From contig JAZLBL010000025.1 in NCBI GenBank assembly GCA_045613685.1, positions 1 through 53,465 of the forward strand: a DNA stretch of 53,465 nucleotides, written 5' to 3'. Position 1 is the stretch's first letter; the number at the start of each line of letters is the position of its first letter. The notes beneath the pieces were generated by a model. That model saw only the letters and a program-made list of their open reading frames with translations. It was not told the DNA's origin and searched no databases. Source of the DNA: Fimenecus sp045613685 (GTDB lineage Bacteria; Bacillota; Clostridia; Oscillospirales; Acutalibacteraceae). This document shows positions 1 through 8,885 of this stretch, piece by piece. Made by a program: the position numbers and the translations under genes.

Positions 1-648
1 AATTTAATTACAGGTGCAATTTTGCTTGTTGTTTTTGCTGTCTGGACAATTCTTATACAAACAATAGATGTGCAAGCAGTTGGAATAAACAATACAAATG
101 TAGGGTTTGCAAGGTTGAATACTTGGTTTCATTCGTTAACGGGTGCAAATATGACACTTTATATTATTACTGACTGGTTGGGCCTTGTGCCAGTATTTGT
201 GGGTATGTGTTTTGGATTTCTTGGATTTATTCAGCTAATAAAACGAAAAAACTTATTGAAAGTTGATTTTGACATTACCATTTTAGGTGTATATTATGTT
301 ATAGTAGTATTATGCTATCTGATTTTTGAGATGATTCCAATAAATTACAGACCAATTTTTATAAACGGATTTATGGAAGCGTCTTATCCATCGTCAACAA
401 CATTGCTTGTGTTGGGTGTTATGCCGACACTTGTTTTTCAGGCAAACAGAAGAATAAAAAGTAATAAAATTAAAAAGATAATATGCGTTATTACAATTTT
501 GTTTTCTGTGTTTATGGTCGTTGGAAGGCTCGTTTCAGGTGTGCATTGGATTACGGATATTGTCGGCTCAATTCTTTTGAGTATGGGATTGTTTTATGTT
601 TATAAGGGGGTTGTGTTATGGAATTTAACGAAAAACTTCAGGATTTAA
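1..648 (+). CDS. PAP2-family phosphatase, 5' end outside window
   Basis: The frame is open from base 1, so the true start lies upstream of the window. The visible 215 residues hold five or more hydrophobic segments and the three PAP2 signature blocks: an R-P pair after NY, a PSS block (YPSSTT, where the family usually has PSGH), and the GRLVSGVHWITD block with the conserved Arg, His and Asp. PAP2 membrane enzymes remove phosphate from lipid phosphates such as phosphatidic acid or undecaprenyl pyrophosphate. The substrate cannot be told here. The second motif lacks the usual His (S-T instead of G-H), so activity is not certain. The 3' end overlaps the next gene by 31 bases, which suggests co-transcription. 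Confidence 0.8.
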   Translation, partial: NLITGAILLVVFAVWTILIQTIDVQAVGINNTNVGFARLNTWFHSLTGANMTLYIITDWLGLVPVFVGMCFGFLGFIQLIKRKNLLKVDFDITILGVYYVIVVLCYLIFEMIPINYRPIFINGFMEASYPSSTTLLVLGVMPTLVFQANRRIKSNKIKKIICVITILFSVFMVVGRLVSGVHWITDIVGSILLSMGLFYVYKGVVLWNLTKNFRI

Positions 649-1235
649 GAAAAACTAAGGGACTTACTCAAGAAGAATTAGCAGAAGTTTTATATGTTTC
701 CCGCACTGCTATTTCAAAGTGGGAGTCAGGTAGGGGATATCCCAGTATTGACTCGTTAAAGGATATATCAAAATTTTTCTCTGTGAGTATTGACGATTTG
801 CTGTCGAGCGAAAAACTACTTTCACTTGCTGAAAAAGAAAACAAGTCAAATATAAGAAATATGTGTGATTTGTTGTTTGGAATCGTTGATTTATTTTCGG
901 TAATTTTAATTGTCTTGCCTTTATACCCCAACACCATAGATGGATTTGTATATTCTGTGAATTTATTAAACTATACACAGGTGTCAGAATTGAATAAAAT
1001 TGTTTATTGGATTATGTTTATTTCACTTGTAATTATTGGAACATTGAAAGTGTTATTCACAAGATTGAAAGTAGAAAAAGGAAGAAAAGCACTTACAGAA
1101 GTATCAATGGTAATGAGTATATTGATAGTGTTGTTTCTCGCACTTACAAGAGAAGTCTATGCTGTGGTTGTAGCATTTTTGCTCTTGCTTGTGAAAGGGA
1201 TAATGCTATTGAAATGTGTAAGATTTGGTAGATAA
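618..1235 (+). CDS. XRE-family helix-turn-helix regulator with C-terminal membrane helices
   Basis: A 205-residue protein. Residues 1 to about 65 form a Cro/CI-type helix-turn-helix (LRKTKGLTQEELAE, then VSRTAISKWESGRGYPS), which would bind a DNA operator. Residues 80 to 200 contain about four hydrophobic segments likely to span the membrane. This architecture is common in Firmicutes, and the membrane part is thought to sense an envelope signal, but the ligand is unknown. The start ATG lies inside the PAP2 gene and has a strong ribosome site (AAGGGGG, 604-610). The overlap suggests that it regulates, or is expressed with, the phosphatase gene. A terminator follows 27 bases after the stop. Confidence 0.85.
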   Translation: MEFNEKLQDLRKTKGLTQEELAEVLYVSRTAISKWESGRGYPSIDSLKDISKFFSVSIDDLLSSEKLLSLAEKENKSNIRNMCDLLFGIVDLFSVILIVLPLYPNTIDGFVYSVNLLNYTQVSELNKIVYWIMFISLVIIGTLKVLFTRLKVEKGRKALTEVSMVMSILIVLFLALTREVYAVVVAFLLLLVKGIMLLKCVRFGR

Positions 1236-1262
1236 ATTTGGATTTGTAGAAGAGCAACAGAA

Positions 1263-1284
1263 AAGCCACTCGATTGAGTGGCTT
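1263..1284. terminator. Bidirectional intrinsic terminator
   Basis: A perfect 9-bp stem (AAGCCACTC/GAGTGGCTT) with a GATT loop is followed by GTTTTTA on the forward strand. On the reverse strand TTTTCTGTT follows. It sits between convergent genes and can stop both. Confidence 0.85.
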
Positions 1285-1296
1285 GTTTTTATGTGG

Positions 1297-2403
1297 TTAG
1301 CAATATTTTTTTGTGATTGATTTCATTTCGTCCATTTTATTTTCAATATCTGCAACAAGTGCAAATTGTGTGCGGGCACGGACTAAATTGTGCTCAGCAT
1401 AATCTGTATGGAAATAAACATCACCATTGATATAGTCTGCAAGAAATCGGATTCCACATTCATAGGTCATCATCCATGCGCCAAGTGGTAAAAGCTCTTT
1501 TTCAAGGTCTGTGAGTGCATTTTTTGCGTTGCTGAGATAACCTTTTACATAAGCTTCATAAAGTTCAAGGTCAAGTGAAACTTTTGAAACATCCTTTTCG
1601 TCTTCTGCGGCTGTGTTAGCACCAAAACGAATGCTATCACCAAAATCATAGAGCGAAAGACCTGGCATAACAGTATCAAGGTCGATAATGCAAATACCTT
1701 TATTAGTTGCATTATCAAAGAGAATGTTGTTAAGCTTTGTGTCGTTATGAGTAACTCGAAGTGGCAATTTGCCGTTTGCAATTAAGTCGACGAGAATATG
1801 AGTTTCTTTTTCTCTTGCAATAGCAAATTCAACATCTTCTTTTGCTTTGTCAATTCTTCCTGAAAGATTATTATCAACGGCTTTTTTGAAATCTGCAAAG
1901 CGTGAAACTGTGTTGTGAAAATTTGGAATTGTTTCAATAAGTGAGCTACTATCATAATCTGCTAAAAGATTCTGAAATTCACCGAATGCCACACCTGCGT
2001 TATAGAAATCATTTGAATTCTCAATAGCGTTGCAAGTATAAACATCATCAATGAATTCATAAACACGCCAGCAAGCATTTTCTTCGTCAAGATAGAAATA
2101 TTTGCCGTCAGTAGTAGGCAAAAATGTGAGCGTGCAACGGTTTGCCCAAGGCGTGTTCATATCATCATTCTTTTTGCGGATATGCTTTGTAACACCGACA
2201 ATATTATTCATAAGACCTTCAGGGTTTTTGAATATTTCTGTGCTGATTTTTTGAAGAACATATTTTTTGATGTTCCCGTCTTCATTGAAAGTCAAAATGA
2301 ATGTACTGTTAATATGACCGTTTGTATTTCTTTTGTATTCAATAAACTCGCCTTGAAGATTAAAAAGATTGCAAATCTTTTCAAGGTTAAATGGATTAGA
2401 CAT
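1297..2403 (-). CDS. APH-fold sugar kinase, NahK-like (N-acetylhexosamine 1-kinase family)
   Basis: A 368-residue protein of the aminoglycoside phosphotransferase fold. The catalytic loop is RVTHNDTKLNNILFD near residue 217, with Asp in HND as the likely base and Asn further on. The metal-binding DFG-like segment is IDLDTVMPGLSLYDFGD. This pattern closely resembles N-acetylhexosamine 1-kinases (NahK/LnpB), which make hexosamine 1-phosphate in mucin and milk-sugar use, and length fits that family (about 360). The exact sugar is inference; no lacto-N-biose phosphorylase lies nearby. It has its own promoter (2450-2478), an AGGTG ribosome site, and a terminator shared with the XRE gene. Transcribed away from pyrH. 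Confidence 0.75.
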   Translation of the reverse strand: MSNPFNLEKICNLFNLQGEFIEYKRNTNGHINSTFILTFNEDGNIKKYVLQKISTEIFKNPEGLMNNIVGVTKHIRKKNDDMNTPWANRCTLTFLPTTDGKYFYLDEENACWRVYEFIDDVYTCNAIENSNDFYNAGVAFGEFQNLLADYDSSSLIETIPNFHNTVSRFADFKKAVDNNLSGRIDKAKEDVEFAIAREKETHILVDLIANGKLPLRVTHNDTKLNNILFDNATNKGICIIDLDTVMPGLSLYDFGDSIRFGANTAAEDEKDVSKVSLDLELYEAYVKGYLSNAKNALTDLEKELLPLGAWMMTYECGIRFLADYINGDVYFHTDYAEHNLVRARTQFALVADIENKMDEMKSITKKYC

Positions 2404-2449
2404 TTTTTACACCTCAATAACTTTTGCTATGCTCAAATTATACCATTTA

Positions 2450-2478
2450 ATTATATATTGAACGCTCATTTAAGTCAA
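2450..2478 (-). promoter_or_regulatory. Sigma-A promoter of the NahK-like kinase
   Basis: On the reverse strand TTGACT (2478-2473), a 17-base spacer, then TATAAT (2455-2450). It lies about 47 bases upstream of the kinase start. Confidence 0.7.
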
Positions 2479-2525
2479 TGCTTAAATTGTATAATAAATT
2501 ATACTGTAATTGTGTAAAATTCCCC

Positions 2526-2554
2526 TTTACAGATAGCCGTTTTTAATGTAAAAT
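2526..2554 (+). promoter_or_regulatory. Sigma-A promoter of the pyrH operon
   Basis: TTTACA (2526-2531), 17-base spacer, TAAAAT (2549-2554). This is the only good promoter seen before the long pyrH-to-M20 run of genes. Confidence 0.7.
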
Positions 2555-2608
2555 ATTATAAATATGATAATAGCAAAAGTGCGTTATCACGGAGGTGTAT
2601 TTTTATTT

Positions 2609-3322
2609 ATGGAACCTAAATACAAAAGAGTACTTCTCAAAGTCAGCGGTGAAGTGTTGGCTGGTGAGAATAAACACGGATTTGATTTTAACACAGTAAA
2701 CAGTGTTTGCTCTGCAATCAAAGAAATGACAGATTTGGGCACAGAAGTTGCAATCGTTGTTGGCGGCGGTAATTTCTGGCGTGGTCGCAGTAGCGGTGAT
2801 ATGGATAGAACAAGAGCAGACCATATCGGTATGCTTGCAACTGTTATGAACTCATTGGCTCTTGCTGATTCACTCGAACAGTTAGGTGTTATCGTTAGAG
2901 TTCAGACTGCTATTGAAATGAACAAAATTGCTGAGCCATATATCAGCCACAGAGCAAAACGTCACCTTGAAAAAGGCAGAGTTGTGATTTTTGGTTGCGG
3001 AACAGGTAACCCATTCTTCTCAACTGACACAGCAGCAGCTCTTCGTGCTGCTGAAATTGATGCAGACATTATCTTCAAAGCAACAAATGTTGACGGCGTT
3101 TATGACAAAGACCCTAACCGCTTTGATGATGCAATTAAATATGATGTAATTACTCATCAGGATATTCTCAGTAAAGGTCTTGCAGTTATGGATAGCACAG
3201 CTGCTTCACTTTGCAGAGATAATGATATTCCACTTCTTGTATTCAACCTTCAACAACCTGAAAATATGGTTAAAGCTGTTTTGGGTGAAAATGTTGGTAC
3301 AGTTGTAGTTTCAGAAAAATAA
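2609..3322 (+). CDS. pyrH: UMP kinase
   Basis: Converts UMP to UDP with ATP in pyrimidine nucleotide synthesis; bacterial PyrH is a hexameric amino-acid-kinase-fold enzyme of the cytoplasm. The 237 residues match the family length. Visible signatures are the N-terminal KVSGEVLAG phosphate loop, VVGGGNFWRGR, and the DTAAALRAAEIDAD/KATNVDGVYDKDP segment. The ATG at 2609 is chosen over the in-frame start at 2564 because GGAGGT (2591-2596) lies between them and the family starts with a short basic leader. First gene of the operon; frr follows after 12 bases, the usual pairing in Firmicutes. Confidence 0.95.
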   Translation: MEPKYKRVLLKVSGEVLAGENKHGFDFNTVNSVCSAIKEMTDLGTEVAIVVGGGNFWRGRSSGDMDRTRADHIGMLATVMNSLALADSLEQLGVIVRVQTAIEMNKIAEPYISHRAKRHLEKGRVVIFGCGTGNPFFSTDTAAALRAAEIDADIIFKATNVDGVYDKDPNRFDDAIKYDVITHQDILSKGLAVMDSTAASLCRDNDIPLLVFNLQQPENMVKAVLGENVGTVVVSEK

Positions 3323-3334
3323 GGAGAATGATTT

Positions 3335-3889
3335 ATGAATACAGTATTTGATACAATGAAAGAAAAAATGAATAAAACTGTTGCATCTCTTGAAAAAGAG
3401 TATGCAGGTATGAGAGCAGGCAGAGCAAGTGCTGCAGTTCTTGACAAAGTTGTTGTTGACTATTACGGAGTTCCAACACCTGTTCAACAGATGGCTGCTA
3501 TCTCAGTTAACGAAGGTAGAATTCTTGTTATTCAACCTTGGGACGTTAGCACAATCAACCCAATCTCAAAAGCAATTCAGGCTTCTGATATCGGCATCAC
3601 ACCAATGAATGATGGCAAGGTTATTCGCCTTACATTCCCACCACTTACAGAAGAACGCAGAAAGGCACTCTGTAAAGACGTTAGCAAGATTGCAGAAGAC
3701 TCAAAGGTTGCAATCCGTTCAATCCGTCGCGACGCTATGGATAAAATCAAAGCTATGAAAAAGAATAGTGAAATCACAGAAGATGACCAGAAAAATGCTG
3801 AAACAAAGATTCAGAAAATCACAGATGATTTCATTAAAGAAATTGATGTAGTCGCAGACAAAAAAGAAAAAGAGATTATGGAGATATAA
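3335..3889 (+). CDS. frr: Ribosome recycling factor
   Basis: Splits post-termination ribosomes together with EF-G. The 184-residue length is exactly the family's usual size. Signatures seen: EYAGMRAGRASAAVLDKVVVDYYG near the N terminus, PWDVSTINPISKAI in the middle and RRDAMDKIKAMKK in the long helical bundle. An AAGGAGAA ribosome site precedes the ATG. It follows pyrH directly and is followed by a 71-base gap before uppS. Confidence 0.97.
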   Translation: MNTVFDTMKEKMNKTVASLEKEYAGMRAGRASAAVLDKVVVDYYGVPTPVQQMAAISVNEGRILVIQPWDVSTINPISKAIQASDIGITPMNDGKVIRLTFPPLTEERRKALCKDVSKIAEDSKVAIRSIRRDAMDKIKAMKKNSEITEDDQKNAETKIQKITDDFIKEIDVVADKKEKEIMEI

Positions 3890-3960
3890 GCAAGTTGCGG
3901 GGTGAATGGTCCGGTCATTAAGGTTGGATAATTCTGCCCCGATTTGCATATTTTAAGATT
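3890..3960 (+). other. frr-uppS spacer with possible RNA structure
   Basis: This 71-base gap can form CGGGG (3898-3902) with CCCCG (3937-3941), enclosing AATG (3905-3908) with CATT (3916-3919). There is no poly-T run, so it is not a terminator. No good ribosome site precedes uppS (only TTTTAAGATT). The fold may influence uppS translation; this is inference. Confidence 0.25.
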
Positions 3961-4695
3961 ATGAGTGATATTAAAATTCCTGAATTTTCAGTCATTCCAC
4001 AACATATCGGAATTATTATGGACGGTAATGGAAGATGGGCTAAGCAAAGAAATCTTCCACGCTATAAAGGTCACATTGAAGGTGCAAAAGTGTTCCGTAA
4101 AATCGGTGAGTTTGCAGCGGATGTTGGCGTTAAATGTATGACTTTCTATGCTTTCTCAACAGAGAATTGGAAACGCCCACAAGAAGAAGTGGATGCAATT
4201 ATGCAACTCTTCCGTGAATATTTGATTGAAGCAGAAGACCGAAAAGCAGAAAACGAAGAAAAGGGTATCAGTCTTCGCTTTATTGGTGACAGAAAAGGTA
4301 TGCCTGAAGATATTTTAGCGCTGATGGAGCACACTGAGAAAGAAAGCAGTAACAAGAATAATGTTATTCTCAACATTGCAGTTAACTATGGTGGCCGTCA
4401 CGAAATATGCGAAGGCGTTAAAGAAATCGCAGAAAAAGTGAAGAATGGTGAAATCAATCCTGAAGATATTACAGAAGATATGATTTCACAGTCACTTTAT
4501 ACCAAGGACATTCCAGACCCTGATTTGATTATCAGACCAAGTGGAGAATATAGAACTTCAAATTTTCTCACTTGGCAATCTGCTTATGCAGAACTTTATT
4601 TTACAGATGTTCTCTGGCCTGATTTTACAGAAGAAGATTTAATTGACGCTTTGCGTGAGTTTGAAAAAAGAAATCGTAGATTCGGCGGAGTATAG
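3961..4695 (+). CDS. uppS: Isoprenyl transferase (undecaprenyl diphosphate synthase)
   Basis: Adds isopentenyl diphosphate units to farnesyl diphosphate to make the C55 lipid carrier for cell-wall and glycan synthesis. The 244 residues carry the cis-prenyltransferase signature HIGIIMDGNGRWAKQR near residue 17, with the catalytic Asp in MDGNGR, then YAFSTENWKRP and the C-terminal DLIIRPSGEYRTSNFLTWQ block. The ribosome site is weak. The stop is followed immediately by the possible GTG start of cdsA, so translation is probably coupled. It uses isoprenoids made by dxr and ispG further along the same operon. Confidence 0.95.
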   Translation: MSDIKIPEFSVIPQHIGIIMDGNGRWAKQRNLPRYKGHIEGAKVFRKIGEFAADVGVKCMTFYAFSTENWKRPQEEVDAIMQLFREYLIEAEDRKAENEEKGISLRFIGDRKGMPEDILALMEHTEKESSNKNNVILNIAVNYGGRHEICEGVKEIAEKVKNGEINPEDITEDMISQSLYTKDIPDPDLIIRPSGEYRTSNFLTWQSAYAELYFTDVLWPDFTEEDLIDALREFEKRNRRFGGV

Positions 4696-4704
4696 GTGAA
4701 AGAT

Positions 4705-5571
4705 ATGGCAAAAAGAATAATTTCAGGTCTTTTGTTGACCGCTTTTGCAATTCTTATGATTGCTCTGCGCGACACAATTTTGCTCCCACTTGTTTTGGCG
4801 GCATTTTGTGTAATTGCAACAATTGAACTTAATAATGCAACAAAACTTCAGAATAAACCTGTTATGGTGATTAGTGTAATTGTTTCTGCAATCGTACCAT
4901 TCTATTATGAATACAGCGATTTGTTGAGCGGTTTACCAATCAACCTTCAAGCAAAATATTTAATTTGTCTTTATATTCTTGCACTATTTACTTTTATGTT
5001 GTTTGAATATGAAAAGACAAAATTTGCACATATTGCAACGGTTATAATTTCATCATTGGCAGTGCCTTTTGCGATTTCAAGATTTATGTATTTCCGTGAT
5101 GTTGATGAGTTTTTCCCAAGTGCAGGTTATACAGAATCTCACGGCATTTTCTTCATCTTGTTTGCGGCATTCGGCGCTTGGATGACCGATGTTTTCGCAT
5201 TCTTTGCGGGTTCGTTCTTAGGCAAACATAAGCTTTGTCCTAAAATTAGTCCAAAGAAAACAGTTGAAGGTGCAATCGGTGGCGTTTTAGGTTGTGTTGC
5301 AGCGTGTCTTATTCTTTATGCGGTATTTGTAAACGCTGTGTGGGGAACAGAAAATGCTAATTATGTTGCAGTTGCATTAATGTCAGCATTTTTGTCATTT
5401 ATCAGTATGTGTGGCGATTTGACTGCATCAGTAATCAAGCGTAATTTTGAAATTAAAGATTTCGGTAAATTGATTCCAGGTCATGGTGGAATCCTTGACC
5501 GTTTTGATAGCATAATTTTTGTGCTCACAGCACTTTATGCAATTCTTAATATTTTTGGAGTTGTTATCTGA
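4705..5571 (+). CDS. cdsA: Phosphatidate cytidylyltransferase
   Basis: Makes CDP-diacylglycerol from phosphatidic acid and CTP, the branch point of phospholipid synthesis. The protein is a membrane enzyme with about eight hydrophobic segments. The C-terminal CDP-alcohol signature is present as SVIKRNFEIKDFGKLIPGHGGILDR followed by a DSIIF segment. The ATG at 4705 has AGGTG six bases upstream; an in-frame GTG at 4696, directly after the uppS stop, is an alternative that adds three residues. The stop TGA shares one base with the dxr ATG. Confidence 0.93.
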   Translation: MAKRIISGLLLTAFAILMIALRDTILLPLVLAAFCVIATIELNNATKLQNKPVMVISVIVSAIVPFYYEYSDLLSGLPINLQAKYLICLYILALFTFMLFEYEKTKFAHIATVIISSLAVPFAISRFMYFRDVDEFFPSAGYTESHGIFFILFAAFGAWMTDVFAFFAGSFLGKHKLCPKISPKKTVEGAIGGVLGCVAACLILYAVFVNAVWGTENANYVAVALMSAFLSFISMCGDLTASVIKRNFEIKDFGKLIPGHGGILDRFDSIIFVLTALYAILNIFGVVI

Positions 5572-6728
5572 TGACAAGTGTTACTAAAAATTTAAGTATT
5601 TTAGGCTCAACCGGTTCAATCGGTACACAGAGCCTTGAAACAGCAAGAAAGTGCGGTTACTCAGTTTCCGCGCTTTCGGCATATTCAAATGTAGATTTAA
5701 TTGAAGAGCAAATTCGTGAATTCAAGCCAAAAGTGGCTGCATTAGTTGATGAAAAAGCGGCAGCAGACCTTAAAATCCGAGTTGCAGATACAAACACAAA
5801 GGTGCTTTCTGGCATAGATGGTGTTTGTGAATGTGCGGCAGAAAATGATGCTGACACAGTAATCAACTCAGTTGTTGGTATGGCAGGTCTTAAACCAACA
5901 CTTACAGCTATTGAATGCAACAAAAAAATTGCTCTTGCAAATAAAGAAACTCTCGTTGCAGGTGGTTTGTTAGTTACAACAAATGCAAAAGCAAAGGGTG
6001 TGGATATTTTACCTGTTGACTCTGAACATTCTGCAATATTTCAGTGTCTTCAAGGGCAACCTACTAACAGAGCATTAAAAAGAATTATTCTTACTGCGTC
6101 AGGTGGTCCATTCTTTGGCAAAACCCGAGAAGAACTCGCAAAAGTAACTGTTGCAGATGCTTTGAAACATCCAAACTGGAGTATGGGACAAAAAATAACC
6201 ATTGACTCTGCTACAATGATGAATAAAGGTCTTGAACTCATTGAAGCAGTGTGGCTTTTCGATGTTCATCCATCAAAAATTGAAATCGTTGTGCACAGAG
6301 AGAGCATAATTCACTCTGCGGTTGAATATACCGATAATGCCGTGATTGCTCAGTTGGGGCTTCCTGATATGAAAATTCCGATTCAATATGCACTCACATA
6401 TCCTGAAAGAATCGAATCACTCACAGGTGAGCTTGACTTGACTCAACTTGGCACGCTCACATTCTACAAACCTGATTACGACACATTCAAGTGTATGAAC
6501 ATCTGTCGTGAAGCAATCGCGCGTGGTGGTCTTTACCCTGCTTATGCAAACTCGGCAAATGAACAAGCAAACTTAATGTTCAGAAAAGGTGAAATCGGTT
6601 TCTTAGAAATCGGTGAGTTGGTTGAAAGAGTTATGAACGACGCACCGAAAGTAGAAACATATACAGTTGAAGACGTTTATGAAGCAGATGCTCTCGCAAG
6701 AGAATTAGTAATTAAATATGCAAAGTAA
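5571..6728 (+). CDS. dxr: 1-deoxy-D-xylulose 5-phosphate reductoisomerase
   Basis: The NADPH-dependent first committed step of the MEP isoprenoid pathway, giving 2-C-methyl-D-erythritol 4-phosphate. The 385 residues match the family. The N-terminal Rossmann motif is LGSTGSIGTQSL, the substrate and metal site appears as LPVDSEHSAIFQCLQG, and the flexible loop and C-terminal parts follow with GGPF and HPNWSMGQKITIDSATMMNKGLE (conserved Asp, Ser, Asn, Lys and Glu). It starts on the last base of cdsA (TGATG overlap), so translation is coupled. ispG two genes on belongs to the same pathway. Confidence 0.97.
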   Translation: MTSVTKNLSILGSTGSIGTQSLETARKCGYSVSALSAYSNVDLIEEQIREFKPKVAALVDEKAAADLKIRVADTNTKVLSGIDGVCECAAENDADTVINSVVGMAGLKPTLTAIECNKKIALANKETLVAGGLLVTTNAKAKGVDILPVDSEHSAIFQCLQGQPTNRALKRIILTASGGPFFGKTREELAKVTVADALKHPNWSMGQKITIDSATMMNKGLELIEAVWLFDVHPSKIEIVVHRESIIHSAVEYTDNAVIAQLGLPDMKIPIQYALTYPERIESLTGELDLTQLGTLTFYKPDYDTFKCMNICREAIARGGLYPAYANSANEQANLMFRKGEIGFLEIGELVERVMNDAPKVETYTVEDVYEADALARELVIKYAK

Positions 6729-6749
6729 TTTTTAGAAAGCAGTGATTTT

Positions 6750-7808
6750 TTGGAAATCTGGACTAAAATATGGCCTTATTTAGTTGCCATAGTGTTTTTC
6801 GGACTTCTTATTTCAATACACGAATTAGGTCATTTCACATTTGCAAAACTCTTTAAGGTTAAAGTCAATGAGTTTGCATTGGGAATGGGTCCTGCAATAT
6901 TCAAAAAGAAAAAGGGCGACACGACCTATGCACTTCGTCTTTTACCTATTGGTGGCTATGTGAGTATGGAAGGCGAAGATGAAGAAAGTCAGGATGAAAA
7001 TGCCTTTAATCGCAAAAAGGTGTGGCAAAAATTCCTAATTGTTGCAGCAGGTGCAATAATGAATCTCATTCTTGGTGTGCTTATCGTTGCAACAATTCTT
7101 TCAATGGATGGCCTTATCGGCACAAACAAGATTTTAAGATTTCACGAAAATGCGATTAGTCAACAAACAGGTCTTAAAGAAGGCGATGAGCTTTTAGAAA
7201 TTGATGGCCATAAGCTTTTTTCTGATATGGATATTTCATTTCTTATGAGCCGAAGTGATGACGGAGTTTTCGATATGGTTGTTCGTCGTGATGACGAAAA
7301 AGTTGAGTTAAAAAATGTCACTTTCAAAACAACAAAAGAAGATAAATACACACATATCGAATATGACTTTATCATTCTTGGTGAAGAGCCAAATGTGTTA
7401 AATATAGCATCAACATCTGTTAAACAAACTGTTTCAATCGCTCGTCTTGTGTGGCTGAGTCTTTTTGACTTGGTTACAGGTCGATATGGACTGACAGATT
7501 TGTCAGGTCCTGTGGGCACAGTCAATGTTATTGCAGATGCAGCAGCAAGTGCGGCACAGAGCAAAGCGGGGCTTATCTCGGCGCTTACAATGATGGCATT
7601 TGTTTCAATAAATATTGGTGTTTTCAATTTGTTGCCATTACCGGCACTTGATGGTGGAAGACTTTTCTTCCTTGCTATCGAAGGTATAAGAAGAAAACCA
7701 TTAAATCCAAAATATGAAGGTTATGTGCACGGCGCAGGTCTTGCACTTTTGCTCCTTTTAATGTTAGTGGTAACCTTTAACGATATATTGACGCTAATTA
7801 AAAATTAG
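6750..7808 (+). CDS. rseP: RIP metalloprotease RseP (site-2 protease)
   Basis: A membrane-embedded zinc protease that cuts transmembrane segments of anti-sigma factors and leftover signal peptides. The zinc motif HELGH is at residues 24-28 in the first membrane helix. A PDZ domain occupies roughly residues 120-200, and the second active-site motif, NLLPLPALDGGR, lies near residue 296, with the catalytic Asp. The 352-residue length is normal. The start is TTG at 6750, since no ATG or GTG in frame is suitably placed. It sits in the usual place between dxr and ispG. Confidence 0.93.
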   Translation: MEIWTKIWPYLVAIVFFGLLISIHELGHFTFAKLFKVKVNEFALGMGPAIFKKKKGDTTYALRLLPIGGYVSMEGEDEESQDENAFNRKKVWQKFLIVAAGAIMNLILGVLIVATILSMDGLIGTNKILRFHENAISQQTGLKEGDELLEIDGHKLFSDMDISFLMSRSDDGVFDMVVRRDDEKVELKNVTFKTTKEDKYTHIEYDFIILGEEPNVLNIASTSVKQTVSIARLVWLSLFDLVTGRYGLTDLSGPVGTVNVIADAAASAAQSKAGLISALTMMAFVSINIGVFNLLPLPALDGGRLFFLAIEGIRRKPLNPKYEGYVHGAGLALLLLLMLVVTFNDILTLIKN

Positions 7809-7818
7809 GTGATTTTAA

Positions 7819-8871
7819 ATGATTGAAAGAAGAAAAAGCAGAGTAGTAACAGCGGGTAACTTGAAAATAGGTGGCAATAATCCAATTTCAGTGCAGTCAA
7901 TGCTTAATGCCCCCGCAGAAGATGCAGAGGCAAATGTCAGACAAGCAGTGGCACTCGAAAATGCAGGTTGTCAGATTGTGCGCCTTACTGTGCCAAATAA
8001 AGAAGCAATTAAAACCTTATATGCAGTTAAAGATGCAGTTAAAATACCAGTTGTTGCAGATATTCATTTTGACTATCGTTGCGCACTTGAAAGTGTGGCG
8101 GCGGGCGTTGATAAGGTGAGAATTAATCCTGGTAATATTGGTGATGACGAAAAGGTGAGAGCAGTTGTTGATGCTTGTCGTCTTCATAATGTGCCAATCA
8201 GAATTGGCGTGAATTCTGGTTCACTTGAAAAAGAATTGCTTGTAAAATATGGCTCACCAACTCCCGAAGCAATGGCAGAGAGTGCAATGTATCATATTAA
8301 ATTGCTCGAAAAATTTGACTTTAACGACATTGTTGTTTCAATCAAATCATCAGATGTGCAGAAGATGGTTAAAGCATATCGACTTGTTGCTGATATGTGT
8401 GATTATCCTTTGCATTTGGGTGTTACAGAAGCGGGCACACACAATATGGCACTTATAAAATCAAGCATCGGCATTGGCTCGCTTTTGCTTGATGGAATTG
8501 GGGACACAATCCGTGTTTCAATGACAGCCGACCCTGTAACAGAAATCAAAGCAGGATTTGACATCTTAAAAGGCGCAGGCATTAAAACTGACTGTGCACA
8601 AATCGTTTCTTGCCCAACTTGTGGCAGAACAAAAATTGACCTTATAGGTCTTGCAGAGAAAATAGAAAAAGCACTTGCAAATTATGATAAACCAATAAAA
8701 GTTGCAGTTATGGGTTGTGTAGTTAACGGTCCCGGTGAAGCAAAAGAAGCAGATATCGGTGTTGCAGGTGGCGACGGATGTGGCGTAATTTTCAAACACG
8801 GTGAAGTGCTTAAAAAAGTTCAAGAAGACGAAATTGTTGACGAACTTCTCAAAGAAATCGAAAAAATGTAA
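7819..8871 (+). CDS. ispG: 4-hydroxy-3-methylbut-2-enyl diphosphate synthase (flavodoxin)
   Basis: The penultimate MEP pathway enzyme, an iron-sulfur protein that reduces methylerythritol cyclodiphosphate. The 350-residue length fits the bacterial two-domain form. N-terminal signature NPISVQSMLN; TIM-barrel segments VVADIHFDYRCAL and VRINPGNIG; and the cluster cysteines in SCPTCGRTKIDL and VMGCVVNGPGEAKEADIG. The start ATG has an AGGTG site. It follows rseP after 10 bases. Confidence 0.97.
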   Translation: MIERRKSRVVTAGNLKIGGNNPISVQSMLNAPAEDAEANVRQAVALENAGCQIVRLTVPNKEAIKTLYAVKDAVKIPVVADIHFDYRCALESVAAGVDKVRINPGNIGDDEKVRAVVDACRLHNVPIRIGVNSGSLEKELLVKYGSPTPEAMAESAMYHIKLLEKFDFNDIVVSIKSSDVQKMVKAYRLVADMCDYPLHLGVTEAGTHNMALIKSSIGIGSLLLDGIGDTIRVSMTADPVTEIKAGFDILKGAGIKTDCAQIVSCPTCGRTKIDLIGLAEKIEKALANYDKPIKVAVMGCVVNGPGEAKEADIGVAGGDGCGVIFKHGEVLKKVQEDEIVDELLKEIEKM

Positions 8872-8885
8872 TGGTGTGAATACAT

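Noticed and set aside
2564..2608. Upstream start of pyrH at 2564
   Set aside because: The ribosome site GGAGGT lies after this start and ahead of ATG 2609, so the later start is preferred.
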